Shown in pieces: positions 34,794-43,324 of a stretch of 64,000 nucleotides of DNA; the first letter of the stretch is position 1; every line of letters starts with the position of its first letter. The notes beneath the pieces were generated by a model. It worked only from the letters and a program-made list of their open reading frames with translations. It did not search any database and had not been told where the DNA came from. Source of the DNA: Pseudoalteromonas sp. SMS1 (lineage in GTDB: Bacteria; Pseudomonadota; Gammaproteobacteria; Enterobacterales; Alteromonadaceae). The translations under genes and the position numbers were made by a program. The stretch is taken from positions 1-64,000 of the forward strand of contig NZ_JAKGBI010000006.1 in NCBI RefSeq assembly GCF_021530565.1, written 5' to 3'.

Positions 34794-36047
34794 CTAATTG
34801 ATACGAATTTGTTTATGTTGTTCCCAAGCAGATGCGTCTGACACAATGATGCGCTGTCCTTCATTTAGCCCTTGTTCAATTTGGATGTACTGTGTAGACA
34901 TGTGTCCAAATCTCACTGCTTGCATATCAGCATGCTGGCCTTTGTTATCTATACGATACACATTTGACTGGCTAAAGCTGTTTGCAAACATTGGTCGCTT
35001 CACAAATAGCGTGTTAGGTATCGTGTTAATTTCAATAACACCATCAACGGTTAACTCTGGGCGAACTTCTTTAGGCAAATCACCGACTAGTTCAATGTCT
35101 ACCTGAACAGAGCTGTTTACAACCGTCGGGTCAATACGCTGTACCTTACCCTCAATTTTGCTGCTGCGAGTATCCAATAATACACTTTGACCAACAACGA
35201 CATCTTTAATTAGCTTCTCTGGAATACGTAACTCTGCAATATATAGGTCGCTACGTGCCAACAGTGCTAAGTTTGTACCTGCATTTACTTCTTGACCTAA
35301 CTCCATCGGCATTTCTTGTACAATGCTGTCCATTGTTGCCGTGACTTTTAGGTTTGCAACCTGTTGTTCGATGCGCTCCACGCTTCTCAACATCATATTA
35401 AGGCGCGCTTCACTCGCATCAATCTGCGCTTGTAAGTTTTCACGACGCTTATCTAAACGCTGTTGCTCAAGGGTCCAACGTTGCTCATATTGATGCACAT
35501 TCATTTTTACTTCTTCAAAGTCAATTTTTGAGATGGCATCAAACCCTTGGTCAAATAGCTCTTTTTGAGCATTTAAAGTCAACTGACTCCTTTCAAAGTT
35601 TAGCTTTTCATTCATGACCGCAATTTCTTGGTCAAGTAATTCAGATTCTAAAGCAACACGGCGCGCACGCGTTTCGGACTCTAATGCTTGTAACTCCCAT
35701 TTCGCTTCAGCTAGCTGTTGCTGTAATTGAGGGTTACTTAGTTCAAATAGCAAGTCCCCTTTCTTGACAACAGCCCCCGCCTTTTTAAGGATACGTTCTA
35801 CGCGCCCTGGCACGTTAGTCGCAATCCAACGAATGTCTTTTGGCACCATCACACCTGTGCCACGCACCGTAATGTTTAAATCTCCGCGCTCAACTGTTCC
35901 GATTAATAAGCTATTTTTGTCTACTAAGTAAGACGCATTGCTTGTATTAAATAAAAATAGGAAGCCAACAAATGTTGCGACTACCAATGCACCAATGCTG
36001 ATTGCTTTCTTGTTTGTTTTATTTTTCTTTTTGCGAACTATATCCAT
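34794..36047 (-). CDS. HlyD/MacA-type periplasmic adaptor subunit
   Basis: A membrane-anchored adaptor of about 417 residues. It has a basic N-terminus and one transmembrane segment (near residues 15-35), a lipoyl-like half (RILKKAGAVVKKGDLLFEL), a long coiled-coil hairpin (about 105-230) and a beta-barrel/membrane-proximal part. I place the start at the ATG 36047 rather than the TTG two codons earlier. It is the first gene of the efflux operon and diverges from the two-component genes. The intervening 272 bp contains the direct-repeat element described below. A TolC-like outer-membrane partner is not encoded in this window. Confidence 0.9.
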   Translation of the reverse strand: MDIVRKKKNKTNKKAISIGALVVATFVGFLFLFNTSNASYLVDKNSLLIGTVERGDLNITVRGTGVMVPKDIRWIATNVPGRVERILKKAGAVVKKGDLLFELSNPQLQQQLAEAKWELQALESETRARRVALESELLDQEIAVMNEKLNFERSQLTLNAQKELFDQGFDAISKIDFEEVKMNVHQYEQRWTLEQQRLDKRRENLQAQIDASEARLNMMLRSVERIEQQVANLKVTATMDSIVQEMPMELGQEVNAGTNLALLARSDLYIAELRIPEKLIKDVVVGQSVLLDTRSSKIEGKVQRIDPTVVNSSVQVDIELVGDLPKEVRPELTVDGVIEINTIPNTLFVKRPMFANSFSQSNVYRIDNKGQHADMQAVRFGHMSTQYIQIEQGLNEGQRIIVSDASAWEQHKQIRIN

Positions 36048-36173
36048 AATCAACTCATCATCATTATTCTTTGCGTTTAAGCCAAGCTATCGTGCTGGGC
36101 CATTTGATGTTGATAAATATAGCGAGCCGTTCAAAAACGAAACAGACACAAAAAGTAAAAAAACATGGTGCTA

Positions 36174-36197
36174 AAGTTTACAAAAGTTTGCATTCCA
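36174..36197. promoter_or_regulatory. Direct-repeat element upstream of efflux operon and response regulator (copy 1)
   Basis: This 24-bp element begins AAGTTTACAAAAGTTTGC and contains two GTTTRC-type half-sites with a 10-bp period. On the other strand it reads GCAAA-N5-GTAAA, the layout of OmpR/CpxR-type sites. It lies between the divergent adaptor and response regulator genes. A copy with 21 of 24 identical bases is at 40561-40584. It is probably the binding site of the response regulator encoded at 36320. Confidence 0.55.
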
Positions 36198-36319
36198 TTT
36201 TTTAAGGAAATTGATACACTATGAAAGAGGTGTTGAAATTCAATGACCTTTCGTAAATTATAATAAAAAAGATTACACTCTAATTCAACAGAAGTTTTTA
36301 CATCAATAAAGGAAATAGT

Positions 36320-37015
36320 TTGAGTATTAAACCAAAGCTGCTCATCGTAGAAGATGAACCAAGTATATTACGTGGCCTAACAGACCTGTTTGTTTTTCAT
36401 GGTTACGACGTAGAAAGTGCCGCGGATGGTAAAGAAGGATTGGACAAGGGGCTTGAGGGGGAGTATGCCTGTATTCTCTTAGATGTGATGCTGCCTTCAA
36501 TGAATGGGTTTGACATTTGCAATGCGCTTAGAGCACATTCGCGCACGCAGCCAATTATGATGTTAACAGCTAAAAATGCAGAAGAAGACATTATAAATGC
36601 ACTCACTTTAGGTGCTGACGACTATGTAGCAAAGCCCTTCTCTACTTCAGAATTGGTATTAAGAGTGAGCGCTTTAGTGAGACGCTCAGGGTGGACAGGT
36701 GAAGACAATAGTATTGTGTTAAGTAATGAAGTATCAATTTGCCTGCAATCCCTAACCGGTCAATCATACCAACACGAAACAAAGTATACCCGCCGTGAAG
36801 CCGAGATTTTAGCGTACTTACACCGTAAAAATAGTCCTGTGTCTCGTGATGAACTGTTAAAAAATGTATGGGGATATAAAGAAACTCGCGATATTGATAC
36901 TCGTACCGTAGATATTCATATTGCGAAAATACGAAAAAAAATAGAAGTAGACCCAAAAACACCTAAGCATTTGCTCACCCATAGAGGTGAAGGCTACCAG
37001 CTATATAAACTATAA
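36320..37015 (+). CDS. OmpR/PhoB-family response regulator
   Basis: A 231-residue regulator with a receiver domain (phosphoacceptor Asp55 in LLDVMLP, acidic pair at residues 11-12, conserved Lys105 in AKPFS) and a C-terminal winged-helix domain (about 130-230). Translation appears to start at TTG: AAAGGA lies seven bases before it, the residues after it (SIKPKLLIVEDEP) fit the family, and there is no nearby in-frame ATG. It is followed after 11 bp by the sensor kinase gene and diverges from the adaptor-led efflux operon. Control of that operon, and perhaps of the thioesterase locus carrying the same element, is inferred. Confidence 0.92.
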   Translation: MSIKPKLLIVEDEPSILRGLTDLFVFHGYDVESAADGKEGLDKGLEGEYACILLDVMLPSMNGFDICNALRAHSRTQPIMMLTAKNAEEDIINALTLGADDYVAKPFSTSELVLRVSALVRRSGWTGEDNSIVLSNEVSICLQSLTGQSYQHETKYTRREAEILAYLHRKNSPVSRDELLKNVWGYKETRDIDTRTVDIHIAKIRKKIEVDPKTPKHLLTHRGEGYQLYKL

Positions 37016-37026
37016 GAAAAATAATT

Positions 37027-38781
37027 ATGCTATTTAAAAACAAACGCTTACTCAATCACTCTCAACGTTTAAAGCGTTTACAAGTCTCTGCTATTTTGTT
37101 TTTACTACTCTTGCTGACACCCCTGTCTTCTCTTTTGTACTTTAGTTATCAGCAGTCAGAGCAAAGTCGCTTGTCTGAATATGAACAAGAGGCAAGCAAC
37201 CTAGCAAGAGTCATTAATCGAAAGTTATTTAGAAAGCTATCTGTGAGTAACCAGTTGGCGACGGATGCTTTTAATTATTATCGCTATATCCATAACCCTG
37301 TCACTAAGCAGACACAGCAAGTCCTATCTCCGCTCGCTCAAATTCACAAAGAGCCAATGATCCATGGCTTAGTTGGCTATTTTCAGATCGATGGGCAAGG
37401 TCAGTTTAACTCTCCGGTTTGGCCTTACGTAGTCTCGGAAGATGACATTCATAGTGTCCCTGGTGACAAACAAACACTCGAGCTAATTACACGGCATAAA
37501 ACAGCGACGACGGTGTACCAAGCTGTTTTCAAATCCAATGAGATTACACAACACTTGCAAAGTGGTCTTGCGCAAAATGAAAAGCTCTTCAATATCATAT
37601 TTGACGTACCTGAGTATCTGATTTTTTATCGAATAGTCACCCTTGTAGATAAACCTGTTATGCAGGGATACGTTGTAGAGAGAGATCCATATTTACATCA
37701 ACAAGTCGCTGAAATATTGGAATTAAGAAGCTTTAATGTGCCAATTTTAGTCACTTTAAAAGAGGTAAACCAACTTAATGAAGATAAATACTTTTTTTAC
37801 TCTCTAGTCGATGGCGAGCCTCTAATTGAACGGCCAACAGACATAGATAAGTCATATACACAACAATTGATTTTTGAAACTACGCTACATTGGCCATATC
37901 GTAATTATGCCATTTCACTGTCATCAGCCGCATTGCCAATAGAGAATGCTGTCATTTATAGCGCAATTTTTAATGCCATATTAATTTTGGCCATTTTATT
38001 TGCTTGCTATGGGTTTTATCGTTTCAGTGTTAAGCAACTCGAATTGGGTGAAGAAAGGCTCAACTTTATCTCATCAGTGAGTCATGAATTGAAAACACCA
38101 CTGACATCTATCAAGATGTATTCTGAAATGCTTAAATCCGGTGCGATTGTTTCAGAAGCGCATAAGGGCGAATACTACGAGTTTATTTGTAGCGAAAGTG
38201 AACGCCTTGCAAGGTTAATTAATAATATCTTGCAGCTCTCAGCCTTTGGCCGAAACCAGCAAAATGTTGAACCAGAATACACAAAACTAACTGTTTTACA
38301 GGATATTATTCGCTCTAAAACGTCTTCACTCATAGAAAAACATAACTTCGATCAGATTCTTTCTATGGAAATGGCTCACTTTGAGGACATTCAAGCGCTT
38401 GTTGAACCCGATGCGTTTACTCAAATCGTTATTAACATTACTGATAATGCAATTAAGTTTTTCGAATCAGCCAAGATTGAAGATTCAAGCCGAAGAAAAG
38501 TAGACTTTATTTTCCGCAAACACCCTAAATTGAAAGATATGGTGCAACTAGAGATCCGTGACTATGGAAACGGTATTTCAAAAGAGCAAGAAGAGAAGAT
38601 CTTCGATTTATTCTATCGTGGTGAAAATGAACTCACGCGCAATTCTCAAGGTACAGGCATTGGATTATCATTGGTACAAGAATTGGTATTAGCTCAGCAA
38701 GGGGAAATCCAAGTGCAAAACAGACACCCTGGGCTTGCCATGTTGATTTCGTTCCCTATGAAAACCACCATAGCAGAGTAA
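37027..38781 (+). CDS. Membrane sensor histidine kinase
   Basis: A 584-residue kinase. Membrane segment 1 lies near residues 20-40, a periplasmic sensor region spans about 40-305, membrane segment 2 lies near 310-333, then come a HisKA domain with His353 in SSVSHELKTPL and an HATPase domain with N-box NITDNAIKF, G1 YGNGIS and G2 GTGIGLSLV. The sensor region shows no clear match to a named domain that I recognise. It pairs with the response regulator 11 bp upstream. The location beside an efflux operon suggests sensing of envelope stress or of the exported compound. Confidence 0.92.
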   Translation: MLFKNKRLLNHSQRLKRLQVSAILFLLLLLTPLSSLLYFSYQQSEQSRLSEYEQEASNLARVINRKLFRKLSVSNQLATDAFNYYRYIHNPVTKQTQQVLSPLAQIHKEPMIHGLVGYFQIDGQGQFNSPVWPYVVSEDDIHSVPGDKQTLELITRHKTATTVYQAVFKSNEITQHLQSGLAQNEKLFNIIFDVPEYLIFYRIVTLVDKPVMQGYVVERDPYLHQQVAEILELRSFNVPILVTLKEVNQLNEDKYFFYSLVDGEPLIERPTDIDKSYTQQLIFETTLHWPYRNYAISLSSAALPIENAVIYSAIFNAILILAILFACYGFYRFSVKQLELGEERLNFISSVSHELKTPLTSIKMYSEMLKSGAIVSEAHKGEYYEFICSESERLARLINNILQLSAFGRNQQNVEPEYTKLTVLQDIIRSKTSSLIEKHNFDQILSMEMAHFEDIQALVEPDAFTQIVINITDNAIKFFESAKIEDSSRRKVDFIFRKHPKLKDMVQLEIRDYGNGISKEQEEKIFDLFYRGENELTRNSQGTGIGLSLVQELVLAQQGEIQVQNRHPGLAMLISFPMKTTIAE

Positions 38782-38804
38782 AAAATACCGATTTTATCAA
38801 TTGA

Positions 38805-38829
38805 AAGCCCCCATTTGGGGGCTTTTTAT
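38805..38829 (+). terminator. Rho-independent terminator after the kinase gene
   Basis: AAAGCCCCC pairs with GGGGGCTTTTT across a four-base loop, 23 bp past the kinase stop. The T-tract follows on the plus strand. Confidence 0.88.
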
Positions 38830-39346
38830 TTTAGTAACCCTAGTAGCCAAGTTTAAACAAAGGGTAAATACATCCCAGTGACGCTTTTATTTGTGATACA
38901 AAGCAATGCCTCTTTATCTTTTGAGCCCCCTAATACCGCCAAGACATGCGTACTCAAATCACGTTTATTCCCTTATTGAGTTCGACAACTCACCACTTCA
39001 AAGCAACGGTGAAAGCTTGTTCTTGCAATGATACCGTAAATTACGGGAAGACTGCGCAATACAAACGAAATCTTGCGCACAGAGAAACATCATACTATTA
39101 ATATTGATAGGACGGAGTCAGCAAGCTTATGCCCAAGATAGCATCAAGTAAGTTTAAGGTATCCAAAATAAAAATGGTCTCACGCATGAGACCATTTTTA
39201 TTTTATATTTTCATTCTGTATATGCATGTTCAAGTCGCAATCATCAATATCAACTAAGTAGTCACCTATAAAATGAACAAAAGCAAATTTAAGCTCAGTT
39301 GATTCGCGTTCCTCGCTTCTGATGCTCTGCGCTGAAATATCAACTA
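38830..39346. other. Non-coding region between kinase and thioesterase genes
   Basis: About 520 bp between convergent genes. It has no convincing coding sequence. It contains the bidirectional terminator at 39173-39197 and nothing else I can name. Confidence 0.5.
39173..39197. terminator. Bidirectional terminator with palindromic core
   Basis: AAAATGGTCTCA and its complement TGAGACCATTTT flank a four-base loop, with A- and T-runs on the two sides, so it can end transcripts from either direction. Its core TCTCACGCATGAGA (39178-39191) matches the palindromes at 7118 and 28829. It lies downstream of the thioesterase gene. Confidence 0.75.
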
Positions 39347-40084
39347 TTAAATATATTCTGCAATACGATTATTCAATGTTTCGACAACCTCTTTTGCATG
39401 AGAGTCTATAAAGAAGTGATCTCCATCATGCATAACCACCTCTGACGCTCGGAAAAATGCTCCCCATGAGTTTAAGTCTTCACTATTAATTGAGTCGTCA
39501 TAACCTGATAGCACTGTCACATCTGTGGGTATAGTAAACTCTTCGTGACATATATACTCTTCAGCAATCTTCATATCTGCCCTTAACGTTGGTAAAAGCA
39601 ATTGAATCAATTCATTATTTTCTAAGACTTGCGCTGGCGTACCATTCATACGCTTCAACTCATTTATAAAGTCTGGATCTGACAGGTTATGGATTACCTT
39701 GCCAAAGCATTCTCTTTTTGGGCTCGCACTGCCTGATGCAAAGAAATGTATCGGAGGCGGAAATCCCCTTGCAACTGCCTGACGAACAAGCTCAAAACCA
39801 ACCCGGCTACCTAAACTATGACCGAAAATGATGTAATCCCCCTGCAACAAGTCGCTCACCTGAGGCAATAAAGCTTCAACCAATGAATCCATATCATCGA
39901 TAGGTTCTTGCGCAAAGTGCGTGCCTCGCCCTGGCAACTGAACAATATTCAACTCCACATTTTGAGTTAACATTGATTTCCATTGAAAATACACTGGCAC
40001 ACCACCACCTGCATATGGAAAACAAATAAGTTTAACTTTTGCATTATTTTTTTCGGGTGTAACCACCCACCGTTCTCTATTCAA
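39347..40084 (-). CDS. Type II (external) thioesterase, GrsT-like
   Basis: A 245-residue alpha/beta hydrolase with nucleophile Ser90 in GHSLGSR and likely acid and base Asp196 (SGYDDS) and His223 (GDHFF). The N-terminal CFPYAGGG and QLPGRGTHF segments are characteristic of GrsT-like thioesterases that remove wrong acyl groups from NRPS and PKS carriers. It lies about 10 kb from the nearest NRPS gene, beyond the efflux and two-component genes, which suggests that the biosynthetic locus extends at least to here. It is preceded by 524 bp of non-coding DNA containing copy 2 of the 24-bp element. Confidence 0.92.
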   Translation of the reverse strand: MNRERWVVTPEKNNAKVKLICFPYAGGGVPVYFQWKSMLTQNVELNIVQLPGRGTHFAQEPIDDMDSLVEALLPQVSDLLQGDYIIFGHSLGSRVGFELVRQAVARGFPPPIHFFASGSASPKRECFGKVIHNLSDPDFINELKRMNGTPAQVLENNELIQLLLPTLRADMKIAEEYICHEEFTIPTDVTVLSGYDDSINSEDLNSWGAFFRASEVVMHDGDHFFIDSHAKEVVETLNNRIAEYI

Positions 40085-40560
40085 TTTCCTGTTCCTAATA
40101 AATATTAAACTTTTCCATCGCTTACTTAAACTTTTTATAAAGCTGCAACAAGATCATGTGATCGCAACAAAACTATTTTTTTACCAAAGTAAGCACATAA
40201 TTTTTCTGACATAGCTAATTTGAGAATTCAGAAAATACAAAAATTAATTAAGTTGAGCCAACATCAAAGGGGTTATTGAAGCACACGCTACTAGCCACCT
40301 TTATAGACTCGCTCATTTAACTTTTTATTATTTCCTCAATTTAAATCAGGCTATAAACAAATAAATTTAAAAATAGCAAGCATGTTCACGCACACACGCC
40401 ATTTTTACACACCGGATAAAAACAAGTAAAATCAATCCAATTTTATTAAAAGTTAAAAGCCAAAATAAAAATTCATTTGAATTTATAACAAACCTATCTA
40501 TCCGTTACTGTTTAATACAAATTAACATGGAGAATTTGAAATAAGAAGGCCGAACAGCAC
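40085..40560. other. Non-coding leader region of the thioesterase gene
   Basis: Very AT-rich and without a plausible gene. It should contain the thioesterase promoter. The only motif I can point to is the direct-repeat element at its far end (40561-40584), about 480 bp upstream of the start codon, which is far for a simple activator site. Confidence 0.5.
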
Positions 40561-40584
40561 AAGTTAACAAAAGTTTACATTGCA
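40561..40584. promoter_or_regulatory. Direct-repeat element (copy 2) near the thioesterase and ParB-like genes
   Basis: It begins AAGTTAACAAAAGTTTAC and agrees with the element at 36174-36197 at 21 of 24 positions. On the complementary strand the core is GTAAA-N5-GTTAA. It lies 25 bp past the stop of the ParB-like gene and upstream of the thioesterase gene on the same strand. It suggests that the response regulator at 36320 also acts here. Confidence 0.5.
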
Positions 40585-40608
40585 CATATCTCACTGCTTT
40601 CTAGGCTA

Positions 40609-41667
40609 CTACAATATCTTGAAGAACCGTTTTAGCGCACCGTTTATTTCGTCATGATCAGTCCAGTCAAGCGCGTCCCAATCAACGCCTGAGTCCAAAT
40701 GATTAGCATTTGAAAACAGTAATTTTTTCAGTGCTTTAGGCTGGGTTATTTTAGGTAAGTTGTAAGCTTTTTCTCGCCTATCTCGCCCGTGTTTTGCTGA
40801 AATTTTAGCTGAAATTCTGCTCGCAATACATTCTTTATCTTTTTGGCTAAGTACTGTCTTATTGTTTTCTACTTTGTACTCGACCTCACATCCCAAGACA
40901 ATTTTCTTTACTTTAATAAACGATTCACAAAGACCATCTTCATATGCTTTCACCACATCAGAATATCGGGTTAATACATTGTAATTATCAAAAGCCCCCA
41001 TCGATATACCCAAGTGTTTGGCCTTGTCTTTCACTGTCAGCTTCTTCTTACCTATTTTGAGTTTGGCTTGCTCTACTCCTTCAATTTCATTCATCGCTGA
41101 AATGAAAGCTTGTAGCTTTCCATATTGTGGTAAATCCTCCCTACTCGCATTTTCCTGAAACTGCTTAACTTTATACAATAAGGGCCTTTCTTCATAAACT
41201 TTAAACTGCGCGGCACAATCAATTCCAAACGTATATAACAAAGCAAAGAATCGTCTATGCCCTGTCAATATTTGATATCTACTGTCGCCCACTGGATAAA
41301 CGGTTGGCACTTGAATCATTTCAGATACCGCGATATTTTCCCCAAGTTCAATAATAGACTCTATTGTTTGGTTGGCTTTTTTCCAGTTATGTGTCCCATG
41401 TTCCAAACAATTTAAAATACATCCTTTACCTATAATTACTTTATAATTTGCATCGTATAAATCGATTAATTGTTTTCTTGTTACTCTACGCTCTTGATAT
41501 TGCTTTGCATGTTCATTTTCGATAAACACACAAGGCAAAAATCGGGCATTTGTCTCATCTGGCAATATAAAGTTTAAAAATAGAGATTTATATTCAAAGT
41601 TTTCACTATGGAGCTGCTCACTACTATTCAATGTAGCGAGTATTAAATCATCTCTGCTATTTAGCAT
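40609..41667 (-). CDS. Orphan ParB/Srx-fold DNA-binding protein
   Basis: A 352-residue protein whose middle part resembles the ParB N-terminal nuclease/CTPase-like domain. It shows VPTVYPVGDSRYQILTGHRRF, with the conserved GHRR at 136-139, and QENASREDLPQYGK near 171-184, which matches the ENxxReDL box. A helix-turn-helix-like stretch follows (VKDKAKHLGISMGAF). The N-terminal 110 residues and the lysine-rich C-terminal part are not recognised. No parA lies beside it, so chromosome or plasmid partition is unlikely to be its local role. Related stand-alone proteins act as transcription regulators or belong to mobile elements. A 12-bp direct repeat flanks the gene. Confidence 0.72.
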   Translation of the reverse strand: MLNSRDDLILATLNSSEQLHSENFEYKSLFLNFILPDETNARFLPCVFIENEHAKQYQERRVTRKQLIDLYDANYKVIIGKGCILNCLEHGTHNWKKANQTIESIIELGENIAVSEMIQVPTVYPVGDSRYQILTGHRRFFALLYTFGIDCAAQFKVYEERPLLYKVKQFQENASREDLPQYGKLQAFISAMNEIEGVEQAKLKIGKKKLTVKDKAKHLGISMGAFDNYNVLTRYSDVVKAYEDGLCESFIKVKKIVLGCEVEYKVENNKTVLSQKDKECIASRISAKISAKHGRDRREKAYNLPKITQPKALKKLLFSNANHLDSGVDWDALDWTDHDEINGALKRFFKIL

Positions 41668-42259
41668 ATTTGTGTTTTTTACCTAATTTAAAGGCATATG
41701 AATTTTTACATATCCATATTCCTTTGGTTTACACGAGATAAAGACCTCGCAAGACTTCCAAAAAAGTTATATATGTAGAAAGGCTACTACAAAGAATAAC
41801 TTATTCCCTTTTTCTTTTGCTGTGTAGTTATATACTAAAGTGGAATAGCACTTACAGAATTTCCGGTTATGATCCGCTGATAATTAGACGTGCTTTCAAA
41901 AAGTATATATCAGTTCTACACTACCAACTTATCATTAATATAGCAATCTCAAAATTTAAAACACCAACCTAAAAAATACATTTCATTTACCTTAATAAAA
42001 CCTTTAAGAAACATTAAAGATTGACCACTTTGATGATGCGGATATTTTTTTTATGCTCAGAGCGTAGCTTACTGAGATACTTCTCAAAAAGGGATCCCCT
42101 ATGTACTCGACAAAATGAAGCACAACTGTAACATTGATACAAGTCAGGGCTTAAAAGATAGTGGGTATCGGCATACATATCCGATCATCGATTAACTAAA
42201 AGGCGTATTCATACAAATTTCGCGTGCAAATACGCCGCTTATAAATAGGCTATTTATAT
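41668..42259. other. Non-coding region upstream of the ParB-like gene
   Basis: 592 bp between two minus-strand genes. It is AT-rich and holds no plausible gene. It contains one copy of the 12-bp direct repeat (41781-41792) and a terminator-like stem at 42202-42236. The ParB-like promoter must lie here. Confidence 0.5.
42202..42236 (-). terminator. Putative terminator after the small secreted protein gene
   Basis: GGCGTATT (42202-42209) pairs with AATACGCC (42229-42236) across a 19-base loop. Read on the minus strand, the stem is followed by TTTTAGTT. It lies 24 bp beyond the stop of the minus-strand gene. Confidence 0.55.
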
Positions 42260-42607
42260 TTAAGCTGAGTGAACTGAACCAATGTAATCTGGCTTACCAT
42301 CCGTACAAGAACGCGCATCATCTCCATCGAACTCTTCTAGGATGTATATTCTCACTTTAAGCTGAAAATTGTTGGCGGTGACCAACTTGTCAACCATTGA
42401 GCCTAAATTTGGATCCTGATACGAGATCGTGAGGGTATCGTATGCACGCCATGTTGTTGGGTTATATGCCTTAACCACAACACCTCGGCTGGTATTTGTC
42501 ACGCTGTGAATTTCCGCTAGGCACGAAGTCGCAGCAAACGCATTAAATGACATAGCAGAAATAACTGCTGTACCAGCAATGGCCAGATTTTTAATCAACG
42601 TTTTCAT
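42260..42607 (-). CDS. Small secreted protein, unknown function
   Basis: A 115-residue protein with a clear Sec signal peptide (MKTLIKNL, hydrophobic core, cleavage after SFNAFA), leaving a mature chain of about 90 residues. The mature part has two cysteines that could form one disulfide and a beta-rich look, but no family I recognise. It has its own terminator and a perfect inverted repeat about 160 bp upstream, so it is probably a single-gene unit. Confidence 0.75.
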   Translation of the reverse strand: MKTLIKNLAIAGTAVISAMSFNAFAATSCLAEIHSVTNTSRGVVVKAYNPTTWRAYDTLTISYQDPNLGSMVDKLVTANNFQLKVRIYILEEFDGDDARSCTDGKPDYIGSVHSA

Positions 42608-42763
42608 GATATTCCTTTAATGTTTGTTTGATTCATATTTTATGAGTACAACTGCTTACCGAGTTGCCCTTTCAAGTTAAACAGGAAACATGTAGTTAAC
42701 ATGACGATAGGGCAAAGATTAAAAAAAACTCTTGGAAAAGCAGGATCCGACATCACATCCACC

Positions 42764-42786
42764 TAACACGCAATTGCATTGCGTGT
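42764..42786. promoter_or_regulatory. Perfect 10-bp inverted repeat between divergent genes
   Basis: AACACGCAAT (42764-42773) and ATTGCGTGTT (42777-42786) are separated by three bases. The element lies between the divergent secreted-protein and acetyltransferase genes and has no T-tract, so it is more likely an operator than a terminator. Confidence 0.5.
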
Positions 42787-42853
42787 TCTGACTTCACTAA
42801 ATTAAAAACAGACGATAGAATCTGCGATAAGTAAAATTAGAGTGGGTATCAAT

Positions 42854-43324
42854 ATGAACCACGAAGAACTCCTAATCAGACAAGCAACGGTTTCAGACAA
42901 ACAGGCGCTTTTAAACTTTGAGCAAGCAGTTATTGAAGCCGAAAGACCGTTCAATTCACAAATAAAGGATCAGGCACATTATTATGACATCGACCACCTT
43001 ATTAAAAGCGATACTTCATGCCTGATCGTCGCACAATACAACGGGGATATTATAGGAACAGGTTATGTTTCGATACGTGCGTCAAAGCATTCCCTTGTCC
43101 ATGAGCAACATGGTTATCTCGGATTTATGTTCGTTAGTCCTGAGTATCGAGGTCAAGGTGTAAACCAACGTGTTATCGACGCATTAATAGAATGGGCCAA
43201 ATCAAAGCGTATCCATGACTTTTATTTGGATGTATACAGTGAGAATCAAGCTGCGATCAACGCTTATGAAAAACTCGGGTTTAAACCCACCCTGTTAGAA
43301 ATGAAGGTGAATATCGCACAATGA
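42854..43324 (+). CDS. GNAT-family N-acetyltransferase
   Basis: A 156-residue acetyltransferase. The acetyl-CoA-binding motif A is visible as VSPEYRGQGVNQRVID (about residues 94-109), followed by the DVYSENQAAINAYEKLGF segment typical of the C-terminal half of GNAT enzymes. I prefer the ATG at 42854 to a GTG four codons upstream because the conserved sequence begins right after it. The substrate is unknown. It appears monocistronic. Confidence 0.87.
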   Translation: MNHEELLIRQATVSDKQALLNFEQAVIEAERPFNSQIKDQAHYYDIDHLIKSDTSCLIVAQYNGDIIGTGYVSIRASKHSLVHEQHGYLGFMFVSPEYRGQGVNQRVIDALIEWAKSKRIHDFYLDVYSENQAAINAYEKLGFKPTLLEMKVNIAQ

